DNA from: an uncultured Flavobacteriaceae bacterium
GTDB lineage: Bacteria; Bacteroidota; Bacteroidia; Flavobacteriales; Flavobacteriaceae
Assembly (NCBI GenBank): GCA_905381055.1
Contig: CAJPUR010000013.1
Location: forward strand, 62,001-126,000
Length of the DNA: 64,000 nucleotides
Direction of reading: 5' to 3'
The notes beneath the pieces are model-generated. The model saw only the letters and a program-made list of their open reading frames with translations. It did not search any database and was not told where the DNA came from. How positions within the stretch are numbered: the stretch's first letter is position 1; each line of letters begins with the position of its first letter. This document shows positions 7,884 through 17,081 of the stretch, piece by piece. A program made the position numbers and the translations under genes.

Positions 7884-8820
7884 CAATCTTTATCAGATGT
7901 ATTTTTTCATTTATACTCCGATTAATTGGGAGTTTTGCAACGCCAATAATTCTTCTAATAATTTCAATTCCAGCAAACTGCCTCATCAAATTGATTTGAA
8001 TATTTGATGGATAATATCTTTTAATTTGATTTATAATATTCAAATCCCCAGTTTTAATGATTAAATGGGCACTCATTACCCCTAAATCAAATTCACGTAA
8101 TCCTATATAACTGAACTCAGGATCAATTATGAAAATTTCGTTTTTGTCATTTTTTAACCAACTTCCAGGATAATAATCACCGTGTAATAAGCTATCACCA
8201 TTTTCTAAATATAAGTTAGACAATAACTTGACGGCTTCAATATATTTTTTATCATTCACTAAATTATTAAATACTTCATTTAGGCCTTCCTCTAGAATAT
8301 TATCTTTTGAATACGGAATTATAAAAATATGTTCGTGATTTAGTTTTCTAAGTTCATAATTTAATGGATAATCATTTTTTATTTTTGTAGAATGTATTCC
8401 CTCTAAAATTTCAACTATTTTAATTATTCCATTTTCATCAAATTCCATAGAATTGTATATACTTAACATGTCTTTAGAGTTAACCAAATCCTCTAATATT
8501 AAAATTTTATTTTTTTCATTGTAAAGTAAAACTTCAGGAAAATATTTATTTATATCTTCATTTTTGATTGCTTCAAAAAATATTTTCTCAACTTGAATTC
8601 TATTTAGGGGGGCATTTATTGATGGATATTTTTGAACAAATGGTCTTGATTGTTTTATTATAAAAGTTCGGAGAGTTGAATATACTCTAATAACTAAATT
8701 CATATTCCCTTCCCCTGGAATATCAATTTTAAGTACTTTCTCTTTTTTTTTGAGAAAACTCAAATCTTTTAATAAATTTTCAATTTTTATTAACGGAGTA
8801 GATAATTCAATGTATTTCAC
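7864..8820 (-). CDS. APH-fold small-molecule kinase (methylthioribose-kinase-like)
   Basis: A 318-aa phosphotransferase of the aminoglycoside/choline/methylthioribose kinase fold. The N-lobe has GEGNMNLVIRV (nucleotide loop) and FIIKQSRPFVQKYP, close to the MTR-kinase pattern of VGDGNLN and KQA-PYVR. The C-lobe has the catalytic Brenner motif SLLHGDYYPGSWL (MTR-kinase-like HGDxxxGS) and the metal-binding IIDPEFSYIGLREFD. It lacks a signal peptide, so it is cytoplasmic. The GTG start overlaps the 3' end of the nucleoside hydrolase gene by 14 bp, implying translational coupling. Substrate could be ribose, methylthioribose or another nucleoside-derived sugar; this is inference. Confidence 0.75.
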   Translation of the reverse strand: MKYIELSTPLIKIENLLKDLSFLKKKEKVLKIDIPGEGNMNLVIRVYSTLRTFIIKQSRPFVQKYPSINAPLNRIQVEKIFFEAIKNEDINKYFPEVLLYNEKNKILILEDLVNSKDMLSIYNSMEFDENGIIKIVEILEGIHSTKIKNDYPLNYELRKLNHEHIFIIPYSKDNILEEGLNEVFNNLVNDKKYIEAVKLLSNLYLENGDSLLHGDYYPGSWLKNDKNEIFIIDPEFSYIGLREFDLGVMSAHLIIKTGDLNIINQIKRYYPSNIQINLMRQFAGIEIIRRIIGVAKLPINRSINEKIHLIKIAKSLVV

Positions 8821-9736
8821 TTTTAAAGAATCTTTCTATTTTTTGCCAAAAATTAGCTTTCATTTTTTCAACATCAATATATGTGAAAATATTAATTAAC
8901 CTATTAAGATTTTCAGTAGGAGTAGTAAATTTTTTTTTTACTGCTAAGTCAGGATTAATTACTGCTTCAACAAGGGCTAAATCCCACATTATCCATTCAT
9001 TTTTTTCAGGATCCTTTTCACTCCACCACCTATCATAATTTTCCCATCTATCGATCAAATAACTACCAAGGCCGTTATTCAATTTTAATCTATTAAAAAC
9101 ATTTATTTTATTAAATACTAAATACTGACTAGTTGTTGCAGACATGACATTAAAGTTAAGTGCTTTTGCATTTAACAAAAAGTCTAAAGCAAGTCTATCA
9201 TTTCTTGTGTTAAATTCATTTTTATCATAATTATTCTTGATTTTATCATGCCAAAATCCAACATAATAAACTTCAATTTTGGAAACTATAGAAGGATCAT
9301 GAATTATTGCAGATGCAACATTAGTGCAGGGTCCTAAAATGAGAATAGTTAACTTTTGATTTTCCGAAAATCTGCTCGCGTATTTAATTATTAAATCAGA
9401 AGCTTCAGATCTAATTGGATTTAGCGAGTCTTTTATTGGACGGTTAGAGCCGATTGCTAATTTTGTATTATTAGCATTTAATAATTTTATTAACTTTTGA
9501 TTTATTATATGGCTTTCAATATTAGATTTATTAGAGGCATATGGGGAAGTATGGAATTGAGAGGAAGTAATTCCTAAAACATTAATAGAAGGATCAATTA
9601 AGGCCCTTGTTATAGCAAACAAATCATCAATTTCATTGGCGGTGTCAGCGTCAATTATAATGTTTTTTTTATCTTGACAATTAGATATACCACTTGATAA
9701 AAAAAACATTATAATTAGAACTAATAATTTTGGCAT
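8807..9736 (-). CDS. Exported inosine-uridine-preferring nucleoside hydrolase
   Basis: A 309-aa member of the IUNH family, which cleaves the N-glycosidic bond of ribonucleosides to base plus ribose. The Ca-binding Asp cluster is IIIDADTANEIDD (D29, D31, D37, D38), a variant with a three-residue insertion against the classic DxDPGxDD seen in many Bacteroidota homologues. Further family blocks are LGPCTNVASAI and the distal NEWIMWDLALVEAVI. Residues 1-20 form a signal peptide ending in SNC, possibly a lipoprotein. Its gene overlaps the downstream kinase. Confidence 0.85.
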   Translation of the reverse strand: MPKLLVLIIMFFLSSGISNCQDKKNIIIDADTANEIDDLFAITRALIDPSINVLGITSSQFHTSPYASNKSNIESHIINQKLIKLLNANNTKLAIGSNRPIKDSLNPIRSEASDLIIKYASRFSENQKLTILILGPCTNVASAIIHDPSIVSKIEVYYVGFWHDKIKNNYDKNEFNTRNDRLALDFLLNAKALNFNVMSATTSQYLVFNKINVFNRLKLNNGLGSYLIDRWENYDRWWSEKDPEKNEWIMWDLALVEAVINPDLAVKKKFTTPTENLNRLINIFTYIDVEKMKANFWQKIERFFKSEIH

Positions 9737-9758
9737 ATATCTTTTAAGGTTTTAGTAA

Positions 9759-10433
9759 CTATTTTAGAATAGATTCGCCATTTAAATCGGTTGTTAAAAC
9801 ATTACTCATATAATCAAAAAATGGGTAAATCTCTCTGAATGATGATACTATTTTGTTAGCAAAAGTACTATCCAATACTTCTTTATTGGAGTAATTTATT
9901 GAAAATAAATACATTTTTTTTCTAATTAAATCAATATTTGGGTCATCTTTAGAAAATCCCATTGGTGATGTAACTAGCTCCTCCCCTTTTAAACTACCCC
10001 AAACTTTCTTAAATTTTTCAGCATTAATTATTTTTCTGAATTCTAAAGAATCTATTTGAAATTCCTTTCTAATTCTGAAAAGATCATCTTTATTTGGATT
10101 CCAAAATCCACAAGCAATAAAGGTTTTATTTTCTTCAATATGAATATAATATCCACCTCTTAAATCAGGCTTTTTTCTGTGAAATGATATACCAAAATTT
10201 CTTTTGTAAGGGGTTTTATCCTTAGAGAACCTGACATCTCTATAAATTCTAAAAATCTTAACTTTATCAACATCATCAAACTCAGCTATTTTATTTTTGA
10301 TTGAATAAGAAAAATCTTTTATTGATTCTCGTAATAGCTCGAATCTGGATTTACTAGAATTGAACCATTCTCGATTGTTATTATTTTTTAATTCATTTAA
10401 GAAACTAAAAATGTCTGGATTAATTGTATTCAT
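9759..10433 (-). CDS. DUF2461 family protein
   Basis: A 224-aa protein of the DUF2461 (TIGR02453) family: the start NPDIFSFLNELKNNNNREWFNSSKSRFE, the middle KIFRIYRDVRFSKDKTPYKRNFGISFHR, and GGYYIHIEENKTFIACGFWNP are all diagnostic. Length matches the family. The function is unknown; no signal peptide. It lies between the DUF885 gene and the nucleoside hydrolase on the same strand, with short spacers. Confidence 0.9.
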   Translation of the reverse strand: MNTINPDIFSFLNELKNNNNREWFNSSKSRFELLRESIKDFSYSIKNKIAEFDDVDKVKIFRIYRDVRFSKDKTPYKRNFGISFHRKKPDLRGGYYIHIEENKTFIACGFWNPNKDDLFRIRKEFQIDSLEFRKIINAEKFKKVWGSLKGEELVTSPMGFSKDDPNIDLIRKKMYLFSINYSNKEVLDSTFANKIVSSFREIYPFFDYMSNVLTTDLNGESILK

Positions 10434-10479
10434 TTAATTAAAATATCAAATAAAATTATAAAAAGCTATTAAATGAAAT

Positions 10480-12243
10480 TTAACCTTTATCAGAATTAAC
10501 CCAATTGTTTATTTTCTGCTCAAGTAATTGCAAAGGTATACATCCCGATTCTAAAATTTTTCTATGAAAAACTTTAATATCAAATTTCTTCCCTAACACT
10601 TTTTTAGCATTATCTCTTAATTCCTGAATTTTTAGTTGTCCTATTTTGTATGATAACGCCTGTCCTGGATTTGCCATGTACCTTTCAATTTCAGAAATAA
10701 TAGATTCTTTTGATTCTGCTTCATTGTTCAAAGAATATTCAATTGCCTTCTCCCTACTCCAACCTTTTGAGTGTATACCTGTGTCAACAACAAGTCTAAT
10801 TGCTCTGTGAATCTCGGCGCTTAACATTCCAAAATATTGATATGGATCTTTATATAGTCCTAGTTCGGATCCTAAAGATTCTGCGTATAAAGCCCATCCT
10901 TCTCCATAAGATGAGTACCACAAATCTTTTCTAAAAGAAGGTAATAACTCATTTTCTTGTTGCAATGAAATCTGATAGTGATGACCTGGTATTGCTTCGT
11001 GCAAAAATAGGTCTTCATCTGAATAAGTGTTATATTGTTTAACATTAGGGATAGGAACATAAAAAATTCCAGGTCTAGTGCCATCAAGAGATCCAGGATT
11101 GTACTGAGCAGCTGCTGAGGCCTCCCTGAATGACTCAGTCCTTCTAACCTCAAATTTAGTCTTTGGTTGAAGCTCAAAAAGATTATTTACATATGGTAAC
11201 ATCCTGTTATGAATTGAATTAAAATTTTCAATTACTTGTTCAGGATTATTAAAAGGCATTAATTCTTTTAAATTTCTTACGTGAATAAAAAAATCATCTA
11301 AACTTCCTTTAAATCCAACACTTTCTTTAACATTGATCATTTCAGATCTAATTCTTTTTACTTCATTTAAACCTAATTCATGAATTTCATTTGGACTTAA
11401 GTTTGTTGTAGTATAATATTTTATTGCATAATCATAATATTCCTTTCCTCCATTTAGTGAATTATATCCACTTGTTTCTCTACCAGAGTTAAAATATTCA
11501 TTACTCATAAAATTGAACAAATCATCATAAGCAGGAATTATTTTATTTTTTACCATATCATAATAATCATTTACAAGTGTTTCTTTTTCGTCATCTTCAA
11601 TTAACTCTGGAAGATTTAATACTGGTTTATAAAACAAATGATTTTCAACATCTTTATTTGTCATCACTTTAAGTTGAGGTAAAACCTTTTTAATTAATGA
11701 CTTTGGAAGAACCCATCCAGTTTTAATACCCTCTTGCATTTTAATTCTTGCAGTTTTTAACCACTCTAAATATCCATCAATTCTAACTAGCCAATTTTTA
11801 TAATCTTTAAAATTGTTGAAAGGTTGAGCACCCATTCCACTTGCTAATTGTCCCATAGTTAGCTGAAAACCCCACATTTGATCAACCGGCATTAAATCTT
11901 TAGGAAACTTCATCCTGTCTAAATTCATTTTACACTCCCACTTTAAAACATTTTTACTTAAAAGGTCTTCTTCATTTAGCAAAGAATTGTCAAAAGAATT
12001 TATTTTTTTTAAAAATTTATTGTAAAACAACTCTTCCTTTTTTACAAATTCATCTGATAAAAAGTTTGGCAGAGAATCATTATATCTTGGATCTCCTTGA
12101 AATGTCCCATTTATCTTGTATAAATAAAGGCTTTCCTGAAAATAATCTTCTAATACTTGATTAAATTCAATATTTTTATTCCTATCCATAATTGTACATG
12201 ATACTATTAGTAAGAAAACTAAAGTGATTTTTATATGCTTCAT
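10480..12243 (-). CDS. DUF885 family metallopeptidase-like lipoprotein
   Basis: A 587-aa protein with a lipoprotein-type leader (MKHIKITLVFLLIVSC, Cys16) and a DUF885 domain, related to zinc carboxypeptidases of the M32/M3 gluzincin type. The putative zinc motif is HEAIPGHH (415-422) with a downstream YGEGWALYAESLG helix supplying the third ligand. It is predicted to be anchored in the cell envelope. It begins only 3 bp after the hisIE stop, so it may be read as the last part of the his transcript, although its function has no evident link to histidine. Confidence 0.85.
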   Translation of the reverse strand: MKHIKITLVFLLIVSCTIMDRNKNIEFNQVLEDYFQESLYLYKINGTFQGDPRYNDSLPNFLSDEFVKKEELFYNKFLKKINSFDNSLLNEEDLLSKNVLKWECKMNLDRMKFPKDLMPVDQMWGFQLTMGQLASGMGAQPFNNFKDYKNWLVRIDGYLEWLKTARIKMQEGIKTGWVLPKSLIKKVLPQLKVMTNKDVENHLFYKPVLNLPELIEDDEKETLVNDYYDMVKNKIIPAYDDLFNFMSNEYFNSGRETSGYNSLNGGKEYYDYAIKYYTTTNLSPNEIHELGLNEVKRIRSEMINVKESVGFKGSLDDFFIHVRNLKELMPFNNPEQVIENFNSIHNRMLPYVNNLFELQPKTKFEVRRTESFREASAAAQYNPGSLDGTRPGIFYVPIPNVKQYNTYSDEDLFLHEAIPGHHYQISLQQENELLPSFRKDLWYSSYGEGWALYAESLGSELGLYKDPYQYFGMLSAEIHRAIRLVVDTGIHSKGWSREKAIEYSLNNEAESKESIISEIERYMANPGQALSYKIGQLKIQELRDNAKKVLGKKFDIKVFHRKILESGCIPLQLLEQKINNWVNSDKG

Positions 12244-12246
12244 TTT

Positions 12247-12837
12247 TTATTTTTTGCGACCCTCTAATTTATCAATAACATCTGTAAATGAAAAACCTTT
12301 TGATTTGATTAGAATAAGGAAATGAAATAAAACATCTGCTGATTCATTTAAAAACAATTCGTCTTTATCATCTTTCGATTCTATTACAAGCTCAACAGCC
12401 TCCTCTCCAAACTTTTGTGCAATCTTATTAATTCCTTTATTAAAAAGGGAGGAAACGTAACTTTTTTCATCCCTATTACTGAATCTGTCTGATATTATCT
12501 CCTCCAATTCAGTTACAAAAGAAATTTGTTCAAAGTTTTTTTCACCCCAACAGGTGTCATCTCCCTTGTGACAGACATTTCCAGCTGGAATTGCTCTGAC
12601 AAGTAATGTATCATTATCACAATCACTTTTCATTGAGATAAATTCCAAAAAATTTCCACTCTCCTCACCTTTCATCCAAATTCTTTTTTTTGATCTGCTA
12701 TAAAAAGTAACTTTTTTATTTTTCTTTGTTAGATAAATTGCTTCAGTATTCATATAACCAAGCATAAGTACAACTTTTGTTTTTTCGTCCTGAACAATAG
12801 CAGGAACTAATCCGTTTTTATCAAAATTAACTTTCAT
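12247..12837 (-). CDS. hisIE: Bifunctional phosphoribosyl-AMP cyclohydrolase / phosphoribosyl-ATP pyrophosphatase
   Basis: Catalyses steps 2 and 3 of histidine synthesis. The N-terminal HisI domain (about 1-105) carries the Zn/Mg motifs [29 protein letters not shown]. The C-terminal HisE domain (about 110-196) carries [16 protein letters not shown] and [13 protein letters not shown], a MazG-like acidic cluster. Length of 196 aa fits the fused enzyme. The start overlaps the hisF stop by 4 bp. It is the last his gene of the operon. Confidence 0.97.
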   Translation of the reverse strand: MKVNFDKNGLVPAIVQDEKTKVVLMLGYMNTEAIYLTKKNKKVTFYSRSKKRIWMKGEESGNFLEFISMKSDCDNDTLLVRAIPAGNVCHKGDDTCWGEKNFEQISFVTELEEIISDRFSNRDEKSYVSSLFNKGINKIAQKFGEEAVELVIESKDDKDELFLNESADVLFHFLILIKSKGFSFTDVIDKLEGRKK

Positions 12838-13589
12838 AATCTTACTGGTATATTTTTCTTCTGTAAATGTTCTTTTAATTCTTTTATCCTTATTTCATCG
12901 TAGTGAAAAACAGAGGCAGCAAGTGCTGCATCAGCCTTTCCTATTTCGAAGGCCTCATAGAAATGTTTTAAGTTTCCTGCCCCTCCTGACGCAATAACAG
13001 GAATGTTTACAATTTTTGAAAGTTTATGTAATGCTGAATTTGCAAAACCATTTTTTGTTCCATCATTATCCATTGAAGTAAACAAAATTTCTCCGGCCCC
13101 TCTTAATTCAACTTCACTAGCCCAATCAAATAGACTAATATTAGTTTTTTCTTTACCCCCAACTAAATGTACAATCCATTTATTATTAATTTTTTTTGCA
13201 TCTATAGCAACTACAACGCATTGATTTCCAAATGCATTAGACATTTCATTAATAAGATTGGGGTTTTTAACTGCAGCAGAGTTAATTGAAACTTTATCTG
13301 CACCATTTTTAAGTAATATTTTTGCATCTTTTAGAGATGAAACCCCTCCTCCTACTGTAAAAGGAATATCTAAAGCTTCAGCAACTCTCAAAACAAGATC
13401 TGAAAGAGTTTTTCTTTTTTGTTCAGTAGCAGAAATATCTAAAAAAACTAGTTCATCAGCACCTTCAATAGTATATCTTTTTGCCAACTCAACTGGATCT
13501 CCAGCATCTATTAAATTAATAAAATTTATGCCTTTAACAGTTCTTCCGTCTTTAATATCTAAACAAGGTATTATTCTCTTTGCAATCAT
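12834..13589 (-). CDS. hisF: Imidazole glycerol phosphate synthase, cyclase subunit
   Basis: HisF receives ammonia from HisH and forms imidazole glycerol phosphate plus AICAR. It is a beta/alpha barrel with the canonical start [20 protein letters not shown], catalytic Asp in CLDIKDG and in the half-barrel repeat (VVVAIDAKK / [14 protein letters not shown]), and phosphate loops VGGGVSS and ASGGAGN. I chose the ATG at 13589 rather than the one at 13601: the first would add MISF, which homologues lack, and would run into hisA. Confidence 0.97.
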   Translation of the reverse strand: MIAKRIIPCLDIKDGRTVKGINFINLIDAGDPVELAKRYTIEGADELVFLDISATEQKRKTLSDLVLRVAEALDIPFTVGGGVSSLKDAKILLKNGADKVSINSAAVKNPNLINEMSNAFGNQCVVVAIDAKKINNKWIVHLVGGKEKTNISLFDWASEVELRGAGEILFTSMDNDGTKNGFANSALHKLSKIVNIPVIASGGAGNLKHFYEAFEIGKADAALAASVFHYDEIRIKELKEHLQKKNIPVRL

Positions 13590-13593
13590 AAAA

Positions 13594-14313
13594 CTAATCA
13601 TTAAAATTAGACAAATCTCTCAAACTAATCTCATTTTCATAGATAGCTTTTCCAATAATAACTCCTTCACATCCTAACATTGATAAAATTGACAAATCAC
13701 TTATTTTCGTGACACCTCCTGAAGCAATTAATTTTATAATTTTATTTTTTTTAATTATTTTTTCATAAAGCTTAAATGAAGGTCCATCTAACATTCCATC
13801 TTTATCAATGTCAGTGCAGATAACATATTTAATACCATATTTAAGGTAGCTCTTTATAAAAGGTTCAACTTTAGTTTCAGATATCCTATTCCAGGCATTA
13901 ATAGCGACATTGCCATTTTTGACATCTGCCCCTAATATAATTTTATCTTCACCATAATTTTCAATCCAAGTTTTAAATAATTCAGGATTATTGATGGCAA
14001 TGCTCCCACCAGTAATTTGATCAGCTCCAGATTCAAAAGCAATTTTTACATCATCATTGGACTTCAAACCACCACCAAAATCAATTTTTAGATTAGTTTT
14101 TGATGAAAGGTTTTCCAAAACCTTGTGATTAATTATTTTTTTAGCCTTAGCTCCATCAAGATCTACAAGGTGTAAATATTCAAATCCAAAATCCTCAAAG
14201 GTTTTTGCCATATCTAATGGAATTTCATTGTAAATTTTTTTTGTGGAATACTTACCCTTTGATAATCTTACGCACTTACCATCAATAATATCTATAGCCG
14301 GTATAATTCTCAT
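13594..14313 (-). CDS. hisA: Phosphoribosylformimino-AICAR-P isomerase
   Basis: HisA opens the ribose ring of ProFAR, the step before HisHF. This 239-aa beta/alpha barrel begins [20 protein letters not shown] (catalytic Asp in AIDI), has DFGGGLKS and [11 protein letters not shown] phosphate loops, and the second catalytic Asp in [16 protein letters not shown]. It sits 1 bp after hisH and 4 bp before hisF. Confidence 0.97.
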   Translation of the reverse strand: MRIIPAIDIIDGKCVRLSKGKYSTKKIYNEIPLDMAKTFEDFGFEYLHLVDLDGAKAKKIINHKVLENLSSKTNLKIDFGGGLKSNDDVKIAFESGADQITGGSIAINNPELFKTWIENYGEDKIILGADVKNGNVAINAWNRISETKVEPFIKSYLKYGIKYVICTDIDKDGMLDGPSFKLYEKIIKKNKIIKLIASGGVTKISDLSILSMLGCEGVIIGKAIYENEISLRDLSNFND

Positions 14314-14314
14314 T

Positions 14315-14896
14315 TTATATTTTTAAAAAATTTTCAAGTAAAAGTAAACCATCATTACTACTTTTTTCTGGATGAAATTGAACCCCATAAAAATTATTTT
14401 TTTCGATTGCAACACTATAGTTTAATGAATAAAATGAATGTGCAGAGGTCTCATCAATTAATGGAACGTAAAAACTATGAACTAAATACATATATGCGTC
14501 TTGTTTAATTCCTTTAAATAAATTTCTAGATAAATGATTAACAGTATTCCATCCCATTTGAGGGACTTTGACAGTGTCTGGGAATTTTTCAACATTAATT
14601 TTTATAATCCCTAAACCTTGAGTGTTGCCCTCTTTAGTTTTTAGACATAACAACTGCATTCCGAGACATATTCCTAATAGAGGTTGTTTTAAATTAGGTA
14701 TAACTTTGTCAAGACCTTTTTTTTTTAATTTTATCATAGCACTAGAGGCTTGACCCTGTCCTGGAAAAATTACTTTATCTGCAGAAGAAATTTTTTCTGG
14801 ATCATTAGATAAAATAGAATTAACCCCCAACTTATTTAAAGCAAATTGAAGACTTCTAACATTACCAGCATCGTAATCAATTATAATAACATTCAT
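14315..14896 (-). CDS. hisH: Imidazole glycerol phosphate synthase, glutaminase subunit
   Basis: A class I glutamine amidotransferase of 193 aa that supplies ammonia to HisF. The triad is visible: nucleophile Cys in [11 protein letters not shown], and His/Glu in [10 protein letters not shown]. The oxyanion strand is [13 protein letters not shown] and the start [20 protein letters not shown] is typical. It lies between hisB (5 bp away) and hisA. Confidence 0.97.
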   Translation of the reverse strand: MNVIIIDYDAGNVRSLQFALNKLGVNSILSNDPEKISSADKVIFPGQGQASSAMIKLKKKGLDKVIPNLKQPLLGICLGMQLLCLKTKEGNTQGLGIIKINVEKFPDTVKVPQMGWNTVNHLSRNLFKGIKQDAYMYLVHSFYVPLIDETSAHSFYSLNYSVAIEKNNFYGVQFHPEKSSNDGLLLLENFLKI

Positions 14897-14901
14897 AAAA
14901 A

Positions 14902-16029
14902 TTATAGTTTACCTTTAGTGGTTGGTAAAATCATTTTACTATTATCCCTTTTAACTGCAAACTTTAGAGCCTTTGCAAAGGCTTTAAAAATAGCCTCAAT
15001 TTTATGATGTTCATTTTTGCCTTCGGCTTTAATATTAATATTAGCTTTGGATGAATCAGCAAAAGACTTAAAAAAATGACTAAACATTTCAGTTGGCATT
15101 TTACCAATCATTTCTCTATTGAAATCTGCTTCCCATACTAACCAACTTCTCCCTCCAAAATCTAATGAGACTTGGGCTAAAGAATCATCCATTGGCAATG
15201 AGAAACCATACCTTTCGATACCAATTTTATTTCCTAATGCATTTTTTAAGGCCTTCCCTAGTGCTATTGCAGTATCTTCAATTGTATGATGTTCATCAAT
15301 ATTTAAATCCCCTTCAACTCTAATTTTTAAATCAATCCCTCCATGCTTTGATAATTGATCTAACATATGATCAAAAAAAGAGATTCCTGTATTAATATCA
15401 CTTTCACCTGATCCATCTATATTTATCTCTATACTTATATTGGTCTCATTAGTTTTTCTTTCATATACTGATGAACGGGATTTAGTAAGTAAATACTTAT
15501 AGATTTGATTCCATTTTTTGGTTTTAAGAACAATAGTCTCATTTAAATCATCGTCTCTAACTTCCTCACTTCCAAGAGTTTCATTATTACAAATAAAAAT
15601 ACCTTTACAGTTTAAATTTTTAGCAAATTTCATATCAGTTAACCTGTCTCCTATCACAAAAGAATTTTTTAAATCATACCTTCCATTAATATATTTTTCT
15701 ACTAAAGCAGTGCCAGGTTTTCTTGTAAGAGAATTATCATTAGGAAAAGTTTTATCGATTAGTACTTCGTTGAATTTTATACCTTCACCCTCTAAAACAT
15801 TAATAATAAAATTTTGAAATGGCCAAAAATCCTCTTCTGGAAAAGATTTTGTTCCCAAACCATCCTGATTTGTTATTAATACTAATTCAAAATCTAAATC
15901 ACGATAAATACTTGAAAGTGAATTAATGACTTCAGGATAAAAAATTAATTTTTTAAATTCATCTAATTGATAATCATCTGGCTCTTTAACTATCGTCCCA
16001 TCGCGGTCTATAAAAAGTATTTTTTTCAT
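14902..16029 (-). CDS. hisB: Bifunctional histidinol-phosphatase / imidazoleglycerol-phosphate dehydratase
   Basis: A 375-aa fusion. Residues about 1-165 are a HAD phosphatase (FIDRDGTIVKEP, LITNQDGLG, and VIGDRLTDMKFA). Residues about 185-375 are the IGP dehydratase with the metal-binding repeats FFDHMLDQLSKHGG...DEHHTIEDTAIALG and HFFKSFADSSK...NEHHKIEAIFKAFAKAL. The fused form is shared by enterobacteria and Bacteroidota. The start overlaps the hisC stop (ATGA). Confidence 0.97.
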   Translation of the reverse strand: MKKILFIDRDGTIVKEPDDYQLDEFKKLIFYPEVINSLSSIYRDLDFELVLITNQDGLGTKSFPEEDFWPFQNFIINVLEGEGIKFNEVLIDKTFPNDNSLTRKPGTALVEKYINGRYDLKNSFVIGDRLTDMKFAKNLNCKGIFICNNETLGSEEVRDDDLNETIVLKTKKWNQIYKYLLTKSRSSVYERKTNETNISIEINIDGSGESDINTGISFFDHMLDQLSKHGGIDLKIRVEGDLNIDEHHTIEDTAIALGKALKNALGNKIGIERYGFSLPMDDSLAQVSLDFGGRSWLVWEADFNREMIGKMPTEMFSHFFKSFADSSKANINIKAEGKNEHHKIEAIFKAFAKALKFAVKRDNSKMILPTTKGKL

Positions 16030-17081
16030 ACATCAATTTCTTTACAGATATTTATAAATTTACTATTTTCCTCAGGTGTTCCAACTGTAACTCTTAAAGT
16101 ATTCTCACATCCTGTAAGGTGAGATCTATTTCTAAGGACTACTCCTTTAGACAAAAACTGGTTATATCTTTTTTCAGCCTGATCGACCATTATAAGCAGA
16201 AAGTTTGCATCACTTGAAAAAATTTTTACAATGAATTTAAATTTAATTAATTGTTTTTCTAGGTTTTTTCTTTCATCCAATATTTTATTGATTACATTAT
16301 TTATTTTTTCAGGTGACTCTAAAAGCTTAAGAGCTCTATCTTGGGTTAAAGAATTTACATTATAGGGGGGCTTAATTTTGTTAAAATAATTTATAAAAAT
16401 TGAATTTGCAAAACACATACCCAAACGTATACCTGCCATTCCATATGCTTTAGAAAAAGTTTGACATACAATCAGATTAGGATAAGTTTTAATCAAACCA
16501 ATAAGACTTTCACATTCAGAAAAATCTACATAAGCCTCATCTAAAACAACAATCCCGGAAAATTTATTTAAAATAGCAATTATTTGTTCAGTTGGTATAG
16601 AATTACCTGTTGGATTATTTGGGCTACAAATAAATATAATCTTAGTTTTTTTAGAGATTTTATTAAAAATCAAATTTAAATTCAATTCAAATTTCTCATT
16701 TAATCTAACCTTCTTTATTATTAATTGATTAATATTTGAAAGAACCTCATACATACCATAAGTTGGAGGTAATAATATAACTTCATCTTGACTTGGCTCA
16801 CAAAATGTTCTGATAATTATATCTAATATTTCATCGCTACCATTTCCTAATAAAATCTGGTTTGGATTTACAAGTTTTAAACTAGCAATTGACTTTTTCA
16901 GTTTCACCTGAAATGGATCAGGGTATCTGTTAACACTATTTTTATATGGATTTTCATTTGCATCCATAAATATTTTGTCTTCATCCAAATTATAAAATTC
17001 ATTTCTGGCAGAACTGTATGATTTTATTAATTTTATAATTGGCCTAACTAGTTTTTCTAAATTAATTTCACTCATAATCAT
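16026..17081 (-). CDS. hisC: Histidinol-phosphate aminotransferase
   Basis: A PLP fold-type I aminotransferase of 351 aa, converting imidazole acetol phosphate to histidinol phosphate with glutamate as donor. Visible are MDANENPY, LLGNGSDEILDIIIRTF, SPNNPTGNSIP, VVLDEAYVDFS and the PLP lysine in CQTFSKAYGMAGIRLG, ending with RVTVGTPEENSKF. The ATG at 17081 overlaps the hisD stop (ATGA), which favours it, but an ATG two codons downstream is equally good by homology. Confidence 0.96.
   Translation of the reverse strand: MIMSEINLEKLVRPIIKLIKSYSSARNEFYNLDEDKIFMDANENPYKNSVNRYPDPFQVKLKKSIASLKLVNPNQILLGNGSDEILDIIIRTFCEPSQDEVILLPPTYGMYEVLSNINQLIIKKVRLNEKFELNLNLIFNKISKKTKIIFICSPNNPTGNSIPTEQIIAILNKFSGIVVLDEAYVDFSECESLIGLIKTYPNLIVCQTFSKAYGMAGIRLGMCFANSIFINYFNKIKPPYNVNSLTQDRALKLLESPEKINNVINKILDERKNLEKQLIKFKFIVKIFSSDANFLLIMVDQAEKRYNQFLSKGVVLRNRSHLTGCENTLRVTVGTPEENSKFINICKEIDV

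Noticed and set aside
10872-11177. Open frame overlapping the DUF885 gene on the same strand
   Set aside because: Out of frame with a complete, well-conserved gene and without recognisable features.
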